Origin: Aptenodytes patagonicus
Taxonomy: Eukaryota; Chordata; Aves; Sphenisciformes; Spheniscidae
Length of the DNA stretch: 64,000 nt
NCBI RefSeq assembly: GCF_965638725.1
Contig: NC_134959.1
Coordinates: forward strand, 7,444,417-7,508,416
Direction: 5' to 3'
In this document: positions 39,301 through 51,124 of the stretch, one piece after another
How the letters are laid out: every line of letters begins with the position of its first letter
Position numbering within the stretch: the first letter of the stretch is position 1
Notes under the pieces: generated by a model
What the model saw: only the letters and a program-made list of their open reading frames with translations
Database searches by the model: none
What the model was told of the DNA's origin: nothing
Program-made: the position numbers and the translations under genes

Positions 39301-40591
39301 GAGGAAAGTATTTGTACTATAACAAAGGAGCTAAGGTATAAATACTTGGTGATTTGCAGAACACTTCTCATGTCGTCAAAAGATACGAGGCATGGCCTCA
39401 AATGTTAATAAGCATTTTGTATCCTTGCTCCATACCAGTGGACACTCAAGCTGTCTTGTTACTTCTTTCTCTGATGTTCAGTAAGATTATATCACAATAA
39501 AATATGACCTTTGTGTCTTGCTGAGAATCACACAGGTGGGAAGGATGGCTGAATAGAACACTATATGCATTCTGAACTCAGTTCTTGGAGGCATGATTAG
39601 AGTATCAACGGGGCAGAAAAGAATTGGGTCAGGGAAGCTGTCTTTGATAGGATAAGAAAATATCTCTTGCAAGTGGAGGAAGGGAAGATGAATGTGGACT
39701 TGAGCTGTGAATGGACTAGACCATTTGGGTAAAGTGGGAGAGGAGGTAATAAGAAATAAAAGGACATACTTAGGTAGATCCAGTATATATTTATTTTGTT
39801 GGAACCTCAGAACTTGAGGTATTTCATCTCTTATGCCTCTTTTTTTTCTATAAATAAATAACTTATAGACTGCCAAACAGTGCAGACTGCCTACCTGCAC
39901 TACATACCTGCAAAATCTTTCCCTTGACTTCAGTGGAAGCGGAATTATCTGTGCATATTTAGTTTATAAGCACTGCAGAGCTATGATGATTTAAATAGTT
40001 TTATGTCCAGGCTGACTGGCATTGAGCCATTTCATCCTGTTCTGTGTTCATTGTACGTGTACAGGTTGGATGATTAACTGGACTCGACTCTGCTTTTCAG
40101 ACTGTTTTATTGAAACTGTCTTACTATGGCATACATGTATTTTTCTTTTAAAACATTACCTTCTGCATTGCGCCTTATGGCATTTTTATGTTTGAGACCT
40201 CCTCTCTTTTTAACAATTTATGATAAATGTGATTCTGTCACTTCATAAAAATTATGGTTTCATATGATGTAGCATGATGTCCTAAATAGCACTTATATCA
40301 GCAATGACGCAGGCCTCTAGCCATTCTGATTGTCAGCATCAGTCTCTATAGGGACTCTAAAGTAGGTAATTTTTGTGCAACTCATATTGGCCTAGAAATG
40401 CATCACACAAGGAATTAGAGTAGAAGCAGTGTTTTCCAGTATCCATGCTTTAAGGCAAACCTAGACTAAAGCTGTGATTTGAACTGTAATTCTGATAACT
40501 CCTATCAAAGAAGGAAAGCAGCGATTGTTCATTGTTGTCAGTTTTGACAGTCAACTTTTTCTTACTGCTTTAATTTTGAGTCCAAACTCTT

Positions 40592-40615
40592 ATTTGGACT
40601 TTTAAAAGTCCAAAT
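40592..40615. repeat. Perfect 24-bp palindrome
   Basis: ATTTGGACTTTT followed immediately by AAAAGTCCAAAT. Every position pairs and there is no spacer. Another copy of the half-site, AGTCCAAA, lies a few bases upstream at about 40580-40587. Confidence 0.95.
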
Positions 40616-40889
40616 TTCATAAGAAATGTTTTCCCAGGCACAAGACAGCAATTGTCAGGTTGACCTACAGTTTTACTTTTCTGAATGTCTTCAAGTGCTG
40701 CTTTTTCCTCAGTAATGAACACAACTGCATAGTAATGAACTATTTTTTATTCCATGGAATATGGAACAACCTGAAGTAGAATGAGGATACATTTTACAAA
40801 GGACAGCACAAATAGAGCACAATACAATAAGCAGTAATCCTTGCCTCAGTTCAAGTCTCCATTTTTTATGAGGGATGAGTTGGAAGGCT

Positions 40890-41010
40890 ATGCAGTTTGA
40901 TAGATAGGACGTTAGGCTAGGATACCAAGAGTTATGTTCTTATTTCAGCTCAACCCTTGACTGTCTATATGACTTCAGCCAGGATTTTTTATTCTTGTTC
41001 TTTAAGGTCC
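40890..41010 (+). repeat. Old MIR-like SINE fragment
   Basis: The order of words (taggctaggataccaagagt, then tcttatttcagctcaaccct, then tatatgacttcagccaggat) follows the MIR core and the ggcaag region. It is diverged and low certainty. Confidence 0.3.
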
Positions 41011-43090
41011 TTTAGGACTTAAAGATGTACAAAAAAGCCAGAGCATGATTTTTCTCTTGTGTCAAGCACCTATCTTCCTGTCTTTTTCCTAGTGATCTTA
41101 AGGTAATTCAATGTTTTTGAAAATGCACTACCTTAGATGGGATTTATCTCAACAGCTTTAAATGCCAAAATGTTCGTTGGGAAGGACTGACTTCAGATGC
41201 CTTTATGTAAGCTTCTGAAAGTCAATCATCTAAGTCTTAACTAGAGGCAGTAACTTAGATCTGTACTGTAAGTTTGTTAGAGAAAAATAGGCACCAGCAA
41301 AAGATAGGATGGACTGCTGTGGTACCATGGTTTCAAAAGGATGCAAGTTCAGACTTTAGCATTTAACTTTTAGACATAGAAAGGTGAGACAAATCCAACC
41401 TTTTGCCTGCATGTCTGTTACTGTGCTCCTGGGCATTATCTGTTGCCATCCTTGCCACCAGCCACATTGTTAGCTGCTGGCATAACGGTATATGCTTATG
41501 GCATGTTTCTGACTCCTCAGCTGGGGGCCCTAAATGGTCCTGTACTAATTGTTAAGAAGGCCTCATTTCTCAATATGTTTTTGACATGAATGATCCTTTG
41601 AGCATCAGGCACCTCTGCTCAAACTTCAGTCATCCAAACTGTGAATAGCCTTAGTCAGCTGACACATTTGCCATCTCTGTGATGATTTCTCTTCTCCTCA
41701 TTCTCTAAAACCTGAAAGATACCACACTGTCTCTCCCTGATGTCAGTTTATTGATTGTGACAATTACACCTATAACTGTATTAGCACTGATCATTTGGAC
41801 AGTTAACCTGGGTATGTAATTCTATAGGTTTTGTGATTTTGTTAAACTGGGCTTATTAGATGCTTATTTTTCTCTTACACAAGGGAAAAATTCATTTCTT
41901 ATATTAATGGTCATGTTTGCAAAGATGCATAATTTTAAAAATAAAGGTTAATAGGTTTTGTTTGAGGGTTTTGGTGCACATCCAATCTAGATGCTAATAA
42001 AGCACAGTAAACCATGATGGCTACAGTGTACTTCTTTCTCTGTGGATGATAATTTTCTAAGACAACATATTTCAAATAGCTATTAAAATGCTTTGTTTGT
42101 AACTTGAAGAGTATATACCATGAACTCATTAAAATCTCTTTCATCATTGTACTCATTAAATTATCTTTGAAGGTCAGGCCCTGTTATGTTGATACAGTGA
42201 CGTCAATGAGAGCGTTACATGGTTGGGGCAAGCAACATTTGACTCTAAATCATCCCAACTAATAGGATAGATCGGTGTAAGAGCTGTTGAAAAAAACTCC
42301 TCCGAGGTTTATTACACTGTTAGTTCAAGCTTATATTACTTGACTCGAGCTGATGCTTATACAAAGTCCAATGAATTTAATGGAGAGGCTTCCAACTGGG
42401 GCCGTTGGGCATTTCAAGATTCCAAATAATGGAGAGGAATTCAGTGGCTTAAGTGAGCTTTGAGTATGCAAAATGTATACCTTGAAACCTATATTGGCAT
42501 ACAGTTTTATTTCACCACATTTCATGTAAGCATCTTTTCAAATTGTAGACAACAGATTCCCTTTCTTAGTTGAAAACTTTTAAGAAACTTCTGACTCCAA
42601 GTTCCTCTTTCTTCCAACAGCAGAGTGTTTGTTGTGTGAAGAAGACTACAGTGCACATGTTTTGTGAGGTGAATAGCATATATTCAATGTGAATGATTAT
42701 GCAGTTGTTCTGTAGAGAACATTTTCTGTGGATTCAGCCTAATGAAACATATGCTTCCTATTATATCAAATACATTTTTTACAATAACCATTTCAACATT
42801 ATGAAAACATTTAGATGTTTGCTTTATAATTTATATCCTTCTTTCAAATGTCACCTCTTAAAACTCATAATCATTTTATGAAAAAATATTTCAGCTCTTT
42901 TAACAATTATTGCACTCAGAAAACAAAGGAAACCCAGTCATATGTATTCCATCCCAAACTGTGTTTGACCTCATTCAGAACTAATAGAATATTTTTAATA
43001 AGATTTAAAAAAATTTAATAACATTCATCTACCACTCCATTCCATTATTCTTCCTTAATTGTCTTCTGCAGTTGCTCTGTCTGTGTCTGC

Positions 43091-43250
43091 CATTCTGGCT
43101 TTCTCTTCCTGTAAAATACTCTAGGAGCCTGTTATGCAGAAGAGGAATGATGCACGTGAAGACTGAAGTACACTCTGGCTTTCTTTTTCTGTGCAGTGCT
43201 TTACCAGTGTGTTATGCAGGACAGGAGTGAAGCACATGACGGAGTAGTGT
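43091..43250. repeat. Diverged tandem duplication, period 80 bp, two copies
   Basis: Copy 1 is 43091-43170 and copy 2 is 43171-43250. Both begin ca(t/c)tctggctttct and contain gttatgcag at the same offset. Over the first 70 columns about three quarters of positions are identical with no gap; similarity fades at the end of the unit. Confidence 0.8.
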
Positions 43251-44010
43251 GTGAAACCCTGGACTTTTTGCTTTGCTTTTAGGGAGAACAATATAGAGGT
43301 AAAATGTGCTTTAGGAATTGTGCTGGAATGCGTCCTCTGGATTTCAGATAGGAGGTCCAGGAATACACATTTTGGACTTTTTTTTTCCCCACTTCCTTTA
43401 TTTCTTTAGTCTTGTAGGGCTTAATTCCCATTTTCTTCAAAGGGCAATGGGTCAGGACTTTACAATTTCCTGTCTACTTTGATTTTTGTGTTCACTACAG
43501 TTGACTGCAAAGCAATTCTGAAGGGCAAGATTTTTTGAATGAGTAAGTTTAAAATAAAATCAGTCAGTGGTATTTTGTTAGTTGTGCCACTTTTTTTCCT
43601 CTGGTTTTTCCCCTTTTTTCTGGCACCTTAAAATGCTAAAATACTCTCCCAACTGTAAATCATGTATATTTCATTTACTTTCTTACTATATCAAACTAGC
43701 AGTATGTGCATATGCTTTGAAAAAGACAGAAACTACTGAAGCAAATCTCTGTGTTGTGGGTGTGCATTGCCTCTCTGTAAGATGATGAGAAAAAACAGTG
43801 AGAAGTAGTCATGTTGTGTAAAACAATTGGGACATACTTTCAGTGTATTAGGGAGAGGAGAGGATAGGAGAAGAACAAGATCTTTCTCTTGTTAAGCAAT
43901 ATGTTTCTTTACAAGCAAATTGATCACAGTGAATCTACTCATGCAGTTTGTTAGTACTCCTCGTGTCAAAGTCTAGCTCTAACTTTGGAGAATTAAAAAA
44001 TATCTTTATA

Positions 44011-44048
44011 CTTCTGATTTCCTTGGGATCCTTCTGATTTCCTTGGGG
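44011..44048. repeat. Short tandem repeat, 20-bp unit, two copies
   Basis: cttctgatttccttgggatc is followed directly by cttctgatttccttgggg. The near identity suggests a recent slippage event. Confidence 0.9.
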
Positions 44049-45574
44049 TAGATTAATGCATAAAGTATGACTGAAAATGAAGATGCAGGACAAAGGGCAT
44101 TGGTCAGCACACCATAGGTGGGCAAGCAAACTGAGACAGAGTGTAAATTAAAGCCCTCTTTGAGTAGAGAAATCTCACCAATATAAACAAAGGTGCAATA
44201 GCTGTAGGCCTGTTTGGCAATACTAAACCAGTTAAGTGAGTAAAGAAATAACTTAGTTTGCTAACAGATAATTCAGTCGGACTGTTTACATAATGCAGAG
44301 TGCTTACCTGAGCAAAGAGTTCAGGATAAGGTATATTAATTTTTCCTTTGCCAAAAAACAGAAGTAGGAGCTTATCTGAAATGAATTTTAACTCACTTCT
44401 CACTTGCTACCCAGGCTTCTCTACGCTTGTCTATACTCACTGGCTGCAACTCTAATGCATTTAGTATGAGTACAGCATTGAAACAGTCTCACACTGAAAA
44501 ATGCTACTGGTTTGTGGTTGATCCTCAGTTCTGCTATTACTCTACCCTGACACATTCAGCGTGTATTTGTCCAACTAGATGGGACTAACATTTTCTTTTA
44601 GACTAGGAGCCTATGTCCAAATAGGGACAGCTACAGACATTTTAAGATGTAGATGGTAAAATTTTTTTGAGTGTGCCTGTGCTCAGTTTTAATTACACAT
44701 TCAATCTGATTACATGCATTTGACAATCACATTTGGTTTCCACTTGCCTTCCCAAGTGCCTAACCACTGTTGAAAATTATCTGCAGGACATATTTGAAAA
44801 TGAGACATAGAATGTGTATGGATGTTCACAACCAATCAAGTTACCAAAATTTAATGAGTTTGTAAGCTGAAGTGATTTAAACTATCAAGTTTTACTTTAC
44901 CACTGGGGATGACTAGGAGTGCACATAGTCTGTTTGTGAAACTCAGTTGATGAGCAGAGGCTTATTCCAAGCACTTGCAATCATCAGTGCACACCACAAA
45001 AGTGGTATTTCAGGCTCATGTACATGCTGTGACAGAGCTATATCTAAAACACATTTTTTTCACCACTGCAATTGCAACCAAATTATGAGAAAATGGAAAA
45101 AAACCCAACCCCTCCCACTTCTAGTCTTCAAAATTGAAAAAAATAGACCAAACCCCTGAATTATGAGCTTTAGTGGCTAGAAGATGCTATCACAGGAGTC
45201 AAACCTTTTTCAGTTTGCTATGTATGAAAATTGTAGAATGGGATCTTAACCAGTTTTCACATTCATAAATATTGATTGACTAAAAAAGAATTTTAATTTC
45301 CAGATACCTTGTTATGATAATATTTGGAATATAGTCACTTCAATAATTGTCCTGCCTAGGGCAAATGTAAACCCTGGCTGTCCTACACCTTTTCTAGATA
45401 CGACATGTGATGCTAAGATGTATTCCAGATTTTCAAAGTCTTTGAGGGCCGAAGCATTACAAAGACCATATATATTTGCTTTCCTTTTCTGTTTTTAATT
45501 CCCAGACTTCACAGTGCTTCTCAGCTTTTTTTATTTACTTTGCAAAATCTATGTTTGGTTGGTACTGCCTAGCC

Positions 45575-45690
45575 ACTTCGGTTCTAATGTGGGGACACTG
45601 ATGTGCAAAGTGTAAGTGACTTGCTATTAGGGGCACAGTGATATTTAGTGATGTAGTGAGAACATGAATGTAGGAAGAGCAAGACGAAGG
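45575..45690 (-). repeat. Possible MIR-like trace
   Basis: The plus strand contains gtgtaagtgacttgctatta, similar to the 'gttaagtgacttgcccaagg' stretch of reversed MIR. Only this core is persuasive. Confidence 0.3.
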
Positions 45691-48600
45691 AATTTCCTGA
45701 ATTAGGTCCCTTTATCTGTTAATACAAACAGTGACAATGTATCATTCTATCTGTAACTTTTTCAAGTTTTGTTTTTACCCCATTTGCCTACAGCCCCTAT
45801 AGGAAAGCTCCTGCCTAATTAATCAAGAATATTATCACTAAAGGTGCCTAGGATAAGGTTCAGCTTTCAGATCAGTGTCCGTTCTCACAGTGGGCAGTAG
45901 CAGGCATTAAGTAACAGCTATCTTCTTGATTCTTAGACTAAATCTGTGCTCTCCGTAGGCCTAGTGATGCTCAGAACAGCTGAAAGGGGTTGCACAAGAT
46001 GTTTAGTGAGCTGTATTGTAGTGTGAAATAGTTGTAGCTTTAAAACTAGTATGTCCCTTCTCAAAACTTGTCCTTTTTCTCTTCTGCAAGTTTTGGCTAT
46101 GCCATCTTTATTCCAGGAGGGAGATTACTCTTATGCTAACTCTTTAGGGCCCGTTTTCAGCTAAGAATGGGACTAATTTCTGAAGCTGTCTCTGAGAGAC
46201 GCAATTGCCTTTTGCAACACCAAACATCAAGAGCTCAAGAATAACAAGGACATTTTGGAAAAAGCAAACATTTTTAAATGTCAGCCTAATTTAATGGTAA
46301 AATAAAAGAGAGCTGACAACTTTTGGCATGGACTTTTGCATATTATGTGGGTTTACACAGAAAGCCAAGAGGACAGGAGGTTTCCCCTTGTTGAAGGTTT
46401 CCATAGTTCTGCCTCCTCCGAACCTTCCATCCTGTGTCTGTTCTTGAATTCTTTTCAACTTAAGAATCCCCAAATGTTTTACCCCAAAACAATATGATGA
46501 GGAATTATTACATGCCAAATCCCCCATTTTTTGATAGACATATGGCTTTGTCACTGTGCAGTGAAAATATGATAGATCTTTAATTATGTCATATCTGAAG
46601 AATTTCTTTTTTCTTTGCCACCTCAGTTTGGTCAAAACCCCCTAGAACTCATGGTGATAACAGCAAAACTTGCATGTGTCTAATCAAAAAAGTTCAAGAC
46701 TACCTGTAATTTGATCTGAATTACTCAAATTCATAAGTGAAATGCCGTCTAAGTGAATTTTGGAAATCAGTAAAAGAAACTGGCTTCCAAACCCTTCGTT
46801 ATAAGGAGTTTGATTCACCTTGCAAAAAGATGTTTATGTTTTTTAGTGAATTTTAATGCAATTTATGCTATCATCTGCATGAGTTATTATGGACTACATA
46901 ATGATATCTGAAAGAGCATTCTAACCCTTATGTGCATTAATGGATTAGGATAGTGCTAAAAGCTGCATTGTAAGATACTTGAAAATATGTTCCCTGAAGA
47001 AATAAAAAAAGATTATCCTTGAACAAAGTGAGGTCCTGTGAAATCCTTTGAAATACAGTTTTAAATAGCTATCTGAAATCTCTTTGTTTTGAAAATGCAT
47101 TTTTTTCAAACCAAAGTGCTTTGTACATTGTCAATTTGTTATCTGTCAGGCTTGTGAGACTAGAAACACAGACCTGGTAGTTTTTGTAAATTCCAAAACA
47201 GCAGTTCATCCCTGTCAACAGCAGTGAAAACCAAGATGGCACTGTCATAGGGCCATGAAGATCTGTCTACAAGTCCTCACCCCACCATATACATCCTCTG
47301 ACTAAGCAATGTTGTGTTATACAAGTTGACAAATAGAAAAGACTACAGAGAAAAAGCAGTTATATCCAGAAGTGTAATTAGATTGGTCAAACTTCCATGG
47401 ACTTCAATAAAAATCTTTCTGTTAGTTATAAAAGGGGCTGATCTGGGCCTGTGGTGGTTATGTGTTTGCTACAAAGGGTTTTGAGGTGGGAATTAGCATC
47501 AGGAGCTTTAGTTCCTTATAACACTTCAAGCCTGTTATAAGAAGTTCTCACAACTTCTTCCTTGACCCAAGGTCCTTGGCAAAGGTCTAAACAGTGATCA
47601 AGTGTATGTTCTTACCCAGGATTTGCAAAGTCAGCTGCCACTTCTGCACTCCAGTGTAATCACCTGGTTAACAGCAAGGCTTTTCTCTCTAACTGAAGGC
47701 AAATAACTGTATATTGTGCTGTTTTCTATAAAGCTATCAATGCTTTCTCTCATCAGTAATAACTGATATGTAAATTGGTATTCTCTTGAGCCAGTAAAAC
47801 ATTCAGACTCCTTTTGAGACACATCTTCCTTCATAGTGTATTTAAATGAGTGTCTGTGTTGTCAAATGTCCCTTCTTCTGTGTCCTTTACCCTTTAATGA
47901 ATGTTACTGGGGGGCTGAGGAGTTGGACTGGCAAAGCTCTGATTATGATTTGATATAGATCTGAATTCAACTGACTGGCTCACCCTAGCTATTCTGATTA
48001 CTGTAGTCAATGTTAATATTACAAGGAATTTACTGCCTGTACATTTCAATAGCTTTGTAGTGTGGTTGAATCCTATGTACTGCAAAATAGATAATTATAT
48101 AAGGGAAATCTTAGGAAGGTGATAAAAAATAATTTTTTTTGTGGACCTGGTTAATGAATTACAATATTGATCATTATCTTGAGTCTGGATAATGTAAATG
48201 TGTGAGTGAGATACAGAATTTGAAAAATGCTTCCTAGCACTTTCTGAGCATACCTGATAAACACTTCTGGATGGGTGAGAGGAAGAGCATTCCAATTATT
48301 TATCTAAGTTACAGAGTGGGAGATACGGAGAGTAGGAAAAAAAAGAAGGGATGAAAAATGGCCCTCCTTTCCTCTCCCTTTTTGCTACAAATTGTTGTGG
48401 CTACAAATAATGTAGAGTTTCTGGATACTGCAAGAGGTTTGTGTATTTCTGTTTTGAACTGGGGTATTATAAATAGATAAAATGGTTAAGAAATGGTTGA
48501 AAGGAAGCTAGCTTTTTTCATGTTAGTTGTAAACACATACAACATGGTGAACTGACTTTACTGTTACAGCAATTGGAAAACATGATCCGAATGTCCTGTG

Positions 48601-51076
48601 AGTCTAGTACAAGTGCACTGCTTTGGTATTTTGTGCTCTTGCAGCATGGACGTGCTAACAATCCACCTTCATTTTGCATCTTAGTACATTTTGGATTGTG
48701 CGGGAAGAATTTTCTGACTGGCTCAAAGGCAATCCTAGGTAAAATCAGATATGTATATACATAGCAGCAGGCTCAAAATCACATAAGGAAAGATTGCCCA
48801 TTGATTTTTAATTTCAAACTTATAAAACAATCATAAAAATACAAAGGTCTGCATATATAGGTGCTGTTATGAGTTGTGCATACTTACCATATCTGTGTTT
48901 CTGTAACTTCACCAGTCCATTATAACAATTTAATACAGGTGAAACCCAATTTCTCACTGGTGTGAACGTTAAATCAGTGTGAAACTTGACAACAATAGAA
49001 TTAGCCTTGTGAAAAAATGGTAAGTCAGACTCAGTGTAAACCAGTGCTTTATATATTCTCTGTGAAAGTTGGTAAGAAAAGTAATCAAGAATAATACGGA
49101 ATTTCATTCCACCTTTCACTGAAAGACCGTGACATGTTTGGCAAATATTAAGAATGGCTCCCAAGACTTTGTGAAAAAGGTGGCACTCATAGCCACCCAT
49201 TATCCTGCTTCACGTTATAAACAAAAGTAAGTAAAAAGAAGCTGGGACATTTCCAAACTTGCACAAAGCATATTCTGGAATCTTGAGACCAGATTTATCC
49301 TCCATTTGAATTACATCAGAATAAATTTGGCTTTCAGTTTGTTCTTGGTTTTGACTTGAGACTCTGGAAATGTTGAATTGCTGGAAATGTTTTCAGGTCT
49401 GAGACTCAGTAATCACTTCTCTAATAATTAACACAATTGAGAGAACTCTATATAAAGACAGTTAAAATTCTTGCATAGATTAAACTTACATAGAATCAGT
49501 CCCAAACAAAACAAGCTGTTAACTTATCAGTTAAGGATGATAATGTCAATTCCTATGTGTAGACAATATACTTGCTAATATCTGCTCTGATGGGCATTGA
49601 TAGATCTTACAATTTGGTTAAATGAAGATTGGAAAATCAATCCACATAAAGGCGTTTTCTTCAATAATCTGTTCCTAACGTGATCTTCATTTGTGAAATT
49701 CAATAGCAGCACAAGAAAACAAGTCTTTGATATTTCCTCGTATACATCCTATAGGAAGGATTGTATTGCTGTAGAGGGAAAATATTGTACCAACAGACAA
49801 TGTTACACAGCCAAACTGTTCATTATTTATCTATGGCCTAACATCTAACATTTGATGAATGAATTTACAGCAAAATAAGGTTACTGGAGCTTGTTCAATT
49901 GTTTCATGTGGTTAGGACAGCTGTAGGCAATCTGTATAGGCTCTTCTGCTATTAGAAACCTATACATGTTTAGGCAGTATATATTTCATTTATGATCTGC
50001 CAGAAAATATATTAAAACTGAAGATCACTGTATGAATATTCCTCTATGAATGTTTACAGCACAAGAGGAATTTCCCAAGACTAAAAGTAACCACAGTAAT
50101 TTCATTTGAACATCTCATGTAAATGAAGTCCGTCTGTCTTGAACGTGTCTTCTACATGTAGACTTTATAACAAGAGAGGTCACTTGGTATAGATTGTGTC
50201 ACTCAGTCTGACCTGCTCTTAAATTCCCAAAAAAGTCTTTACATGTCTTATGTCGACATATGTAAAATCTCTGGTTTTCTTAAAGCATTGATTCAAGGCT
50301 TTGGATTTTAGCCTTTTGACAAACCGAGGTTATTCAGCCAGAACCAAATATCACAGTTTCGGCACTCTACATGATGTTAAATGGAAATAAAAGTAGTCTG
50401 AGGTCGAGCCATGTAATAGTTAAATACATGTGAAACTCAGTCCCAGGAATCAAATTCTATCTATTTTACCCATCCTCCTCCAACTCCCCATAAGAAGTTT
50501 TCCAGACGTATGCTGATTCTTTCAGTTCTGCCTCTCTCTAACTTTGCATCTGTTGTCAATTATTTTGTCTTTGTCAGCTGTTCAAACAGAACCTAAAAAT
50601 ACACTAAAACATCCACTTGCAAACCTTTCTGCCCAGAAGGAGCCAGGAGGTTTTTGACAATGGTTAGCTCATCATTTATTCCAAACCGAGGAATGAACCT
50701 CCATCTTTCTTTCCTGTCCAGGAATCCTTATAAGTGAAAACATAATCTGACAGACAGCCTCTAAGGTTTGAAGTGCATGAGAGTACAGAGGGCTTCTGAC
50801 TTACATGGATATACACAGGCAGAACAGTTTAATTCAAGAAACACGGACTTCCTCACAGATAAAGATTTAACCAAGTTGAACTTTCTTGGAATTCTAAGGA
50901 TTTGCTAAGGACAGAAAAAACTTACTTTGGCCCATTTTTGGTGAGCTTCTAATTGAAAGAGAACATCATACTTCTGTCCTAAAAGCATTATCTATAAATT
51001 ATTGCCTATCACATGACTTGCAAGAAACTATTTTGACATCCAGAGAGTTCAGGATACCGAAAAAAACTCATTAAAC

Positions 51077-51124
51077 TGTGCCATCTTGAGGAGTGGTGCT
51101 TCCACCAATCCACAAGATGGTACA
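51077..51124. repeat. Imperfect 22-bp stem, 4-nt loop hairpin
   Basis: The 5' arm 51077-51098 and 3' arm 51103-51124 match at 19 of 22 positions around the loop CTTC. One of the three differences would be a G-U wobble in RNA. The outer arms contain CCATCTTG and CAAGATGG. A poly-A run follows directly. Confidence 0.9.

Larger units (their letters stand above)
36371..43090. other. Intergenic, no gene seen
   Basis: AT-rich. The 37.9-38.8 kb part is slightly richer in GC and could be an unrecognised old repeat. A MIR-like piece lies near 40.9 kb and a perfect palindrome at 40592. I found no coding exon. Confidence 0.4.

Noticed and set aside
48820-49200. 126-codon minus-strand frame
   Set aside because: No recognisable domain, no splice or promoter context, and a composition expected for AT-rich noncoding DNA.
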